This document shows, one piece after another, positions 56,092 to 64,000 of a stretch of DNA of 64,000 bases; within the stretch, counting starts at the first letter, position 1; each line of letters starts with the position of its first letter. The DNA is from Cristatella mucedo. Lineage: Eukaryota; Bryozoa; Phylactolaemata; Cristatellidae. Position numbers and translations under genes: made by a program. The stretch covers positions 3,307,501 through 3,371,500 of the forward strand of contig WPIO01000042.1 of the NCBI GenBank assembly GCA_009760855.2. Direction: 5' to 3'. The notes below the pieces were generated by a model. That model did no database searches. It was not told where the DNA came from and worked only from the letters and a program-made list of their open reading frames with translations.

Positions 56092-56258
56092 TAAATAAAT
56101 AAATAAAATTCACTTGTATAGCACCTTAAGAGAACTTAATCTCTGGTCATGGGCTTCACATATGACACAGGGCTCGAGACCACGACCTTTGTCACAAACT
56201 ATATTCACCTTGACCTTGGCAGAGGCGAGTATCTTAACCACTGAGCCAAACCAGCATG
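56092..56258 (-). mobile_element. SINE-B copy
   Basis: The plus strand starts with an AAATAAAT tail, then CACTTGTATAGCACCTTAAG, the B-box complement GGGCTCGAGACCACGACC and the head complement CACTGAGCCAAACCAGCA. Confidence 0.85.
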
Positions 56259-57000
56259 GCATACACAGCTGCTAGGAGCCTGATGTTATAAATCGGCTTT
56301 CTCACTGGCCAGCACAATTGACAGCCAGCAGTTAATAAATGTGTAGCCCAGCCATCGGCCGGATTGTTGATGCCAAGCATCTCAAAGGGATTTTGTCGTG
56401 CTGCAAACGAAAAAGATACAGAAAGAAATGCCCATGAACTTGAGTTGAACCCACGACCTAGCAAACCAATGTCATTTCTCATACCAACTCAATCATTTAG
56501 ATCAACAAACCAAGCTTGCCGGTCGGCTGGTAGGGAGTTGCACGTGTTTCGACAGATACACAGAGAAATTGAGATTGAAATACAGGTCCATCAAATCAGA
56601 ATGACTTTCAAAAGAAAGTTAAAGCAAAGAGTGAAAGTTGAGGTGGAGAAAAAGAGCAAAGTTGAAGAGGTCCTAAACGAAGCAAGTGTAAGACAGAGAG
56701 GCAGGCAGACAGGCCGGCAAGCAGACAGGCAGACAGATAGAAAGAGAGAAAGTTTGATAGCAAAAACGTTTTGGTGATTTAACAGCCTCATTTTTAGAGA
56801 GGGAGAGAGAAAGTGAGAAAGAGAGAGAGAGAGAGAGAGAACGAGAGATTAAAAGAGATTAAGAATAGAGGCTGTTAAATAGAGAGATCGATAGACAGGG
56901 AGACAGGGATAGAAACAGAAAAATAAAGACAGACAGAATCAAAGATACAAACAGATATAAAGATGAGAAGTTTGTAGAAGAACAGGTAGTGAGTAGCGTG
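56259..57000. other. No gene seen; purine-rich
   Basis: A GGCAGACAG-type imperfect repeat (56695-56760) and a GA patch (56800-56850). A 137-codon plus-strand frame (56364-56777) is Lys/Arg/Glu-rich low complexity and is not called. Confidence 0.45.
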
Positions 57001-57350
57001 GCATCCAGCAGCAGCCAGCAGCAGTCAGCAGCAGCAGCCAGCTCAATTGCCAGCAACAGCCTGCTGCAACAGCCAAATAGCAGCATCCAATAGCAGCAAC
57101 CAGCAGCAGCCAGCTGCAATAGCCAGCTGCAGCAGCCAGCAGCAGAAGCAAATAGCAACAGCCAGCAGCAGCAGCCAGTAGCAGCAGCCAGCAGCAACGG
57201 CCAGCAGCAACGGCCAGCAGCAACAGCAAGCAGCAACGGCAAGCAGCAAGCAGCAACGGCCAGCAGCAAGCAGCAACGGCCAGCAGCAAGCAGCAACGGC
57301 CAGCAGCAAGCAGCAACGGCCAGCAGCAAGCAGCAACAGCAAGCAGCCAA
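57000..57350. repeat. CAGCAA-rich tandem repeat, 17-bp core
   Basis: Imperfect CAGCAGCAAC units sharpen into five near-identical copies of CAGCAAGCAGCAACGGC between about 57240 and 57335. The long Leu/Ala/Cys frame on the minus strand is a product of the repeat. Confidence 0.85.
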
Positions 57351-58084
57351 TGGCAGCAGTCAGTGGTCAACAGCCAACTGTCAGCTGCCGTCGGCTAGCA
57401 GCAGTGCATTGCAAAGAGGGGAGTGGCAAAGCACAGAGAGTGGCTGTTGGGGGCAGTCGGCCAATCCTGTTGTTTTCTTAGAGTAACCGGTAGCCTGCTG
57501 CCGAGCCGGTCAGGCGCCGACCGACAGCTGAGGCCCAGCTGCCCTTGATTGATGGCTTCCACAGCTAGGCTCTGCCGGACTGCCGAGCCCGCAGCAGTGA
57601 GTACAGCTAGTGCTTCCTGTGGGCGGCTGCTGCTAGCCTGTGGGCGGCTGCTGCTAGCCTGTGGGCTGCTGGCGACAGTTGCCAGAGCAGTCTGGAGGTA
57701 TTTGGTTTATTACCGGGCTGGGCTTCCTTTAATATTTGAGGAAACTGCTAGGTGGACGGCCTCCCAGGGTGGCTGGCAGAAGCTGCCTGCTTCTCACCCA
57801 GCGTGCTGAAGAAGGTGCGGTGGTGCCTGCTGCCATTGCTTCGGCAGCTGGCAATCACCGGAAGGTCGTGGGCTTGCAAGGTATTTCAATCTTGGCAACG
57901 AAGCTTCGGGAATCGCTGCTGGTGCTCCATTAATATGCTTCTGCAAAAGTATCATAGTTGTTCACACATACAGATATGTATATATATAAATACATATATT
58001 CATTTGTAGCTAGTAGTTGAACCTGCATACTGGCATCTTCAATGCAATTCTGCTGCCAGCAATTATCTTTGCAAGCGATAGACT
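57351..58084. other. No gene seen
   Basis: A 20-bp direct repeat with GTGGGCGGCTGCTGCTAGCC at about 57618 and 57641 is the only structured item. Confidence 0.5.
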
Positions 58085-59015
58085 TAATAAACAGTAGCGT
58101 ATAGAATTACAAGAGAACTAAATCTCTTGCTAGGAACTTTACTTATGCTGGAAAGCAAGCAGCTCGTCTTGTCGGGCGGTGCTGTCCTTCTGCGCAACAT
58201 GGTTACGCCAGCAATAAGTGCACCGTAATATTTAAACCAGAAACCTAGAGCTTTAAAAAGATGCTTAATAGTATTAATACGATATGCGCACAGTACTCTA
58301 AGAGAAAACTTTCTATGCAGCATGCATGTAAAGGAAACATGTCAATTGCTTTGTGAGTATGTGCACGGTGTCAGCACCACAAGCACATAAAGGACTAATC
58401 ACCTGGATCGACCGAAGGTTGTCAGTAGCAGGTAGATGTCTCTTTTCTTCTTTTTAAATAGATACAATATAAATATAACTCATTTGTATATCGCGCTAAG
58501 AGAACTTAATCTCTATTCAGGCGCTTCACATATGCCACAAGGCTCAAGCCCACGACCTCGAACAGACCTTGGTCGGGGCGAGCACCGTAACCAGTGGGCC
58601 TAACCAGCTCTCATTGAGTACAAGGGCTGTCATGACGATAGTCGGAATAGGGAGTTCTAAGATGGCTTTACAAAGATTAGAAAAATTGAAGGCATAGTCT
58701 CCGAAAGATTTGAGGGTCGGTTAGAGGCACAGCAAAAGGACTCGAGGAGTCAGAGGAAGGGTAGATTGCTCGGCTGCTCGGCCTGATTAGGAAGGAAGCC
58801 TCGCTCCAGAGAGGAAGCCTCACTCCAAAGAGGAAGCCTCGTTCCAGAGACAGACGAGGGCGGCTCACAGTGAAGGACTGAACCTTGAAATCGATCTGCT
58901 GCCTGCTTGCCGGGCAGGAGCCATTGCAGACACGTGACAAGTGGTTTCATGCCTCGTTTGCGATGGTCATGCCGGACAAGCATATCGTAGAGTCTAAGAT
59001 GAATCTCGAATGACA
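58085..59015 (-). mobile_element. Decayed LINE copy split by a SINE-B
   Basis: The 3' terminus (AGAACTAAATCTCTTGCTAG on the plus strand) is at 58110 and the coding-side sequence continues to about 59010 (for example TGAACCTTGAAATCGATCTG, matching the codons of the RIDFKV block). It is interrupted at 58477-58612 by a SINE-B. Inside the coding part a 19-bp unit AGGAAGCCTCGCTCCAGAG is repeated three times (58792-58848), a local expansion not seen in other copies. Confidence 0.75.
58477..58612 (-). mobile_element. SINE-B inserted in a LINE
   Basis: The plus strand reads CTCATTTGTATATCGCGC, CTCTATTCAGGCGCTTCAC, then GGCTCAAGCCCACGACC and the head complement GTGGGCCTAACCAGC. Confidence 0.85.
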
Positions 59016-59047
59016 ATAATCACGTGACCACATGCAGTGCTTTCACC

Positions 59048-59202
59048 CCACTAGGTAAGGTGGTTAATTTTCACGGCGTCTGTCTCGAGGGCGTGGGTTC
59101 GAATCTTGCGGTGGGTGATTCCTTATCGACGCTGGAAGCGGTGGTGATGGCCGTAAAGGCTCTTCTGTCGCTATAGAAAAGACGCTGTCAAATCAGCTAG
59201 CA
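59048..59202 (+). mobile_element. SINE-A copy
   Basis: CCACTAGGTAAGGTGGTTA head, B-box GGGCGTGGGTTCGAATCTT, then GGTGATGGCCGTAAAGGCTC and TTCTGTCGCTATAGAAAAG. Well preserved. Confidence 0.86.
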
Positions 59203-59475
59203 TTTTTTTTAAGTATGGCTGAGTCGACAGGAAACTTCTCTGGCGGTCATTACAATGCTGCTGTACTGTAGAAGTCAGCACTCATTTATTCATTTACTCA
59301 TTGTGAATGTATTCTCAAGTTAAAGAGCATCAGTAAAGGTCTACAGACTAATTAGTGCTGGACTTTAGGAACAGAAAAAGAAGAATTGAGTTTCTTGACT
59401 GTTCACGGAAATCTCCTATCGAACCGGCTATCCTCCAGCACTAGCCTGCTCTTTCTGCTTGTCCAAGCTGTCACC

Positions 59476-59749
59476 TGTAACACACCTATTTAGGACAGCA
59501 TTTAGTGGGTCCCTGTGATTCGTCCTTGATGTGCTTATGCGTGCTGACACTGTGCATGCTGCCACTAACCACATTTGCATGCTGACCCTGTGCATGTCAC
59601 CCCTAACCATGTTATTCATTTTGTTTGTTTTTTCAAGCATGATTTTACTTACCATTCAATTGCATTTCCTTTTGCAGCAAATGTAAAGCGCCTAGAAAGA
59701 GATTAAGTTCTCTGAGGGCACTTTATCAAGTGCATTATTATTATTATTA
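59476..59749 (+). mobile_element. LINE 3' end, recent copy
   Basis: From CCTATTTAGGACAGCATTTA through TCTGAGGGCACTTTATC to (ATT)n it is nearly identical to 41745-42018 and to the reverse complement of 43496-43770. It begins in the last ORF2 codons, so it is strongly 5' truncated. Confidence 0.88.
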
Positions 59750-59861
59750 CCTATCCAGGCTAGATTGACATGAGTTTGTCTCGCTTGCTAAGGTTCTGCC
59801 CAAAAATATATTAAATTCCGATTCTAGGTCTCCATTGCAATGGCATTGAAAGGGGCATATG

Positions 59862-60020
59862 CTGGGCTGGCTTGGCCCAGTGGTTAAGGTGCTCACCTGG
59901 ACTGAGGACAAGGTAAATGCATTTGACGACTGAGGTCGTGAGCTCGAGCCTCGTGGCTTCTGTAATGCGCCTAAATAGAGTATAAGTTCTCTTACTATAC
60001 AAATAAATTAATAATATTAT
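59862..60020 (+). mobile_element. SINE-B copy
   Basis: GGCTTGGCCCAGTGGTTAAG head, GAGGTCGTGAGCTCGAGCC B-box region, then AATGCGCCTAAATAGAGTAT and AAGTTCTCTTACTATAC with an AT-rich tail. Confidence 0.85.
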
Positions 60021-60156
60021 TTATCACTAATATCCGACGTCGATACTTTTTGAGCAGGATCTGTACTAATGACATTGTGTCACCTGCGGTTGGGGAGATG
60101 GAGGCCGGCAGCTAGCTAGCTCAGGATTAACAGCATCAGCAACCAAGCCAATGTAA

Positions 60157-60275
60157 TGTAATGTATCTCAGTCTGTAACTCCACAAATTCATAAAGACCC
60201 CGTGGGTGTTACACAGGAGATTTTTGTACAGCGCACTCACAGCCTAAGCGGCTTTCGGTACGCATTCGGTAGCCA
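60157..60275. repeat. Unnamed interspersed repeat (copy 2)
   Basis: CTGTAACTCCACAAATTC, GTGTTACACAGGAGATTTTT and GCCTAAGCGGCTTTCGGTA match 12360-12475 in order. Confidence 0.6.
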
Positions 60276-60648
60276 ATGAGCAGCCATTGCTGCTGCTGCT
60301 GCTGCTCTGATCCTGGCACAATTTCCTTAGCTCAATCAGCACCAGCAGCAGTCTTGCCGATTCTGCCACTGCCTGTCATGCCGACTTGGAGCATGGAAGC
60401 ACGTAGTTGGAGAGCCGAGAGCTGCTTGGTACGCTGCACTCCTGTCTGACTGCAGCGACAGTCGAAGTCGAAGAGCTTCGTGGACGACAACCTCCACCTT
60501 ATCAGCACTTATGCCGTCGGTGGTCAGCCTATCCGAAGTTGGTCAACACATTGATCTCTAGTGAGGCCAGCTGCCTTCCCCATAGACCAGACATGCCAAA
60601 GAATACCAAGTGTAATCAAAGACACGGGAGAGATATAGCAAGCTAGAA

Positions 60649-60670
60649 AGAGAGAGAGAGAGACAGAGAG

Positions 60671-60715
<45 letters not shown>

Positions 60716-60732
60716 AAGAGGTAGATAAAAAG

Positions 60733-60795
<63 letters not shown>
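60649..60795. repeat. (GA)n tract, interrupted
   Basis: About 145 bp of GA with an AAAGACAGAAAGAGGTAGAT interruption in the middle; purine-rich sequence continues to about 61000. Confidence 0.93.
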
Positions 60796-60869
60796 AGAAG
60801 AAAGAGAGACAGGGAGTCAAAGAGAGGGACAGAGGGGCAGAGAGTGAAGAGAGTGAGACATAGACAGAC

Positions 60870-62860
60870 AAGGGGCCACAGGAGGAGAGAGTGAGAGGGA
60901 CAGCTAGAAAGAGACAAGAAGATCAAGAGAAAATGAGAGGGAGAGAATCAGAGTGCGAGAGACACAGATGTGAAAAAGACTGCAACAAAGACTGAGACAG
61001 CAAGACCGAGAGGTATACAAACAGTATGTCGATGCATTGCCACCTTCCTTTAATCCGTCGACGGTCAACATAGATTCTGCAACTAACGAGTTTCTATCAG
61101 CTGCCGCTTCTGTGAAATTCCTACCATTTTGCACAATCTGCTGCTGATCCAGTTTATTTGGGTAGTTGCTCTTCGTGGAATCAGGTCGGAGGAGCGGAAA
61201 CTGGGTCATGGTGCCGAGGTGCAACCGGGTGTCAGGAGTGGCCTAAGCCGTGCCTGAAAACGCGATAGGGCATTTCCGCAGGACGTCGATGTCTGTGGGC
61301 GGCTGCCCAAACAGGCTGCCTTTATGATAGCCATGATTGCACAGAGCAACCGTGCAGGTGGCTTGCCTTTGTGAGCCGGGCACAGACAGCCAAGAAAACA
61401 ACAGCAAGTCAGCTGCAAGTCAGCTCAGCAACCAGAGGACGAGGCGATGGCAGCAGCAGTCTCTCATCGCAAGGACCAGCAAGCAACTCTTTTCAAGCAG
61501 GAACACAGCGGGCAGGAAAATGGCCATCAGGTACAGTTGGTCCAAATCGGCCGGACATTTTGGCCACGAAAATTCCGGGCCAGATTCAGCCAGATGCCAG
61601 GCCATTCTAGAACGATAACCATGGCAAGGCTCTGGCACTGAGCACAAATTTCAGGCGCTTGAAATGAAAAGTGACACGAATTCGACGTGCCTCTACACTG
61701 GCCACTGTAGCTGTGGGGTGGCCAAAGCTGACAGCTTTGTGCAGATTTTTGAAACAGCAAACGTAAAACTGCTTTAGCAAGCATGCGAACAGCGTTAAAA
61801 AATTTATTTTCGAACAAGAAGAAAGTGAACCAGCAATGCACGAGCTCTGTAATTGAAAAACACCAGAAACGTGTGACAACTTTCCACTAAGAAAAGCCCT
61901 TTACCACGTTCAGATCCCATAGAGGACGAGTGGGATACACTGGATCGGTGCTTTCCAAACGCATGCTCATATGAATAGGGGTACACAGGAGTCGCTGGAC
62001 TCTTGATGCTAGCAAGAACCTCAGGCATAGCATTGCTCTGGGCAATCACAAGCAATCTCATGCATTTCACTAGTCACAGTGATGTTTCAGATGCTGCACA
62101 GGATAAGCAATCGGCTTGGAAATTGCCTCTCTATAAAACGTCTTTTTTAAATAAAAGCCGAACAGCTGTTGAGTTTTATGTTTTTATTTTTGATCTCAGC
62201 ATCTCCGGCAAAAGGTGCAGTGATTCGGTGTGCAACTGCTCACTGTACATTATAGCAAGGCACGGTAAGCAAATGTGCAGCGAGTCCTTTCAACGACATA
62301 CTTATGAAAAAAGCCTGACGAGATAAGAGTAGGCAGTCAATAATAAAGCTAATAGCGTGTGTGAGCACGATCTACAGTTCAGCTACGACATCATCAAACC
62401 TTGGCAACCGGCCGCATTGTCTTCTTACAAGGTGTTGTGTATGCAGCCTTCTGCCTGTGACAGCCTGTTGGTGGAGGGCAAGCCTAATCAATGCCCTTTG
62501 GCTTCATTAAAGACATTGATGCATTCATTTCCATATCTACAAGTAGAGTGGCCGTCATCGGGCGGCTGAGGCGCTTACTTTTTCGGTAGCAAACCAATAC
62601 AATAGTGGTGCCGGGAAAAAAGGGGGCCGCTGTTTCGGTCTATGCAAGACTGCAGTGACTGTCTACCAGAGCTTTTGTAGCTCTGCCAGAATTCTGCTGC
62701 ACCAAGAGGTATCTGCCAATGATTAGCTGCTTTTAGAAAAAGGTATGCATTGAATTCCAAACTGTAATCAAAGCGGTACTTAGGGGGATGGTTCACCCAG
62801 AGCAGAGGGTTCTTAACCTGGCATTCGTTGACCCCTAGGGGTCCGTAAAAGTAAAAAACA
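60870..62860. other. No gene confirmed
   Basis: Many short frames. On the minus strand, codons within 62040-61884 (MPEVLASIKSPATPVYPY onwards) are followed by a good donor-like G|GTAAAG at about 61891, but a convincing in-frame acceptor is missing, so no exon is called. Confidence 0.4.
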
Positions 62861-62935
62861 AATTATATATGCACTTATTTTATATGATATTTTATTAAAA
62901 TTATATTATATATTATTATATATATTTAGCTTGTT
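62860..62935. repeat. AT-rich simple sequence
   Basis: Irregular TATAT and ATTAT stretch without a fixed unit. Confidence 0.7.
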
Positions 62936-63558
62936 GTTGTCAATAGTTACCAGATGTTATGCACATATGCATTTTGATTACTGACGAAAACTGGTAAATA
63001 GTAGGGTTCCATGGGATGTACATGATCAAGTGAGATGGGATCACAACTGGAATCGGATTACTATCGTTGTATCCCATTAAAAGAAATTAGGGTGTCCGGA
63101 AGTCATTCAAAAAGCCAAAGTTCTATTTTTTGCACCTTCCAATGGACAAGCATGTTACACGTGCAATATCGAGCTTTGGTGTATGGTGCTTAATCAGAAA
63201 AGGATTTAAAAAAAATGTTCAAGACTTGAAATGTCTGAATAAACTATACAACCAGAAATTTGATTTTTTAGAGAAACAGAAAGCCCGATGTAATTGCAAT
63301 TTGACAGTGATGAATTCCTCGGCGAACATTTTTGACCGTCTGAATGAGGCACATCTTGTGATTCAAGGCCACCCGCCCCGGAGGCACCGTCACGAATGTT
63401 GCTAGAAGGCTGCCAGCTTTTCTGACCAAACTGCCTCTGAGTAAAAGGAGATAGGCAGCTCCACAGGCAGCAAACTTTCCGGCATCAGAGGAAGTGCCTC
63501 CGCAGAACAGAATCAAGAGTGAGGAAGCCTATCTAAATTTCTCTGCCGGCAGAATTCT
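62936..63558. other. No gene confirmed
   Basis: A 91-codon plus-strand frame (63130-63405) and an 82-codon minus-strand frame (63268-63516) overlap. Neither is recognised. Confidence 0.4.
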
Positions 63559-63723
63559 TCAGACATGTGGATACTTGTTTAGAGCTTGTTCAATAGTTGC
63601 TTCTGATGAGGTGACCTTAAACGAGAAGTATTGATTCGTAATCCTATCCACGCAAACAAAGACGGCATTAGTGATGTAGACATAGTCACAGATGACCTCT
63701 TTGATCCGGGGACAAAAGAAATG
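63559..63723 (-). CDS. Candidate exon of an unidentified protein
   Basis: After an acceptor-like TTAATTTTGTAG (AG at 63725-63724) the minus strand reads 54 codons of amino-acid-like composition (HFFCPRIKEVICDYVYITNA, continuing to IEQALNKYPHV) and ends at TGA. The alternating hydrophobic pattern would suit a beta-rich domain, but I recognise no family. A GTATCC donor inside the last codons is an alternative end. The segment 64000-63932 on the same strand is also open with plausible codons. If real, the gene extends beyond the right edge. It could equally be chance. Confidence 0.22.
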   Translation of the reverse strand, partial: HFFCPRIKEVICDYVYITNAVFVCVDRITNQYFSFKVTSSEATIEQALNKYPHV

Positions 63724-64000
63724 CTACAAAATTAATACAACTCCACGAGCCGTAGAGAATTTTAGAGTGTGCTGAAACAGGCTAACTAGTATGGTAAAGC
63801 AAGCAACTGGTGCTCTCATTCGGTTTGCCACTACATAGCTTTGTGAGCCAGGGTGTTCAGCATTTGTTTCTATCAAAGCAAAAAGTCGAACTTGATTGGG
63901 TATAAAACATGATATTCGTGTTGCCTTATCAAAAGCCAATCCACAGTTTCATCTTCTTATCAAGCCAAACAGCAGCAACCTTCTCATTGAATTGAACTTT

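Noticed and set aside
57230-57345. CRISPR-like direct repeats
   Set aside because: No unique spacers; the units are contiguous, and the genome is clearly eukaryotic.
56859-57370. Cys/Leu/Ala-rich minus-strand frames up to 163 codons
   Set aside because: Translation of the CAGCAA-rich tandem repeat.
63130-63405. 91-codon plus-strand frame with basic composition
   Set aside because: No recognisable family, no splice or promoter context, and overlapped by a minus-strand frame of similar quality.

Overview
The window is non-coding-rich animal nuclear DNA from a bilaterian metazoan. The evidence is an intron-split cyclin D gene whose exon boundaries match the animal CCND genes, several degraded copies of an L2/CR1-type non-LTR retrotransposon, two families of tRNA-headed SINEs and very abundant microsatellites. 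The phylum cannot be fixed from sequence reading alone. The cyclin D N-terminus (LYCCE, then RRAYRDP) and C-terminus (TPTD) fit both early-branching chordates and non-vertebrate bilaterians.

Layout. 1-9.5 kb: repeat-derived, with decayed LINE copies (1.1-1.85, 4.1-5.4 and 8.2-9.2 kb) carrying inserted SINEs. 9.96-12.05 kb: a CpG-dense block with no recognisable gene, holding a 23-bp-arm hairpin and a 0.6-kb minisatellite of 14-bp units. 12-22.3 kb: LINE 3' ends, a G28 run, CAG/CTG and GA tracts. 22.6-23.8 kb: a second CpG-dense block. 24-26.5 kb: CA and (CAG)29 tracts and two long G runs. 27.6-32.3 kb: the only confidently identified gene, cyclin D, on the minus strand with five coding exons (32169 down to 27627, 317 residues) and a compact GC-box/CCAAT/TATA promoter in a CpG-rich region. 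32.3-41.5 kb: SINE and LINE pieces, a diverged ~530-bp tandem duplication, a 40-bp array of heat-shock-element-like units (37891-37930) and another CpG-dense block (38.8-39.5 kb). 41.5-46 kb: the least decayed LINE, minus strand 45.6-43.5 kb, with most of a reverse transcriptase open. 46-61 kb: SINEs, LINE ends and long GA, CA and TA tracts, including ~500 bp of near-pure GA. 61-64 kb: mostly featureless, with one weak candidate exon on the minus strand near the right edge.

How the parts relate. The cyclin D protein keeps the LxCxE Rb-binding motif, the cyclin fold with the CDK-binding lysine position, and the C-terminal Thr-Pro degron, so it should act as the D-type G1 cyclin. The LINE and the second SINE family (SINE-B) share a related 3' tail, so the LINE machinery probably mobilised that SINE. 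SINE-A has a different 3' end that can fold into a hairpin. Nested insertions give a partial order: SINE-B entered SINE-A and decayed LINEs, and SINE-A entered a decayed LINE. No previously undescribed multigene system was found; the candidates for follow-up are listed as findings.
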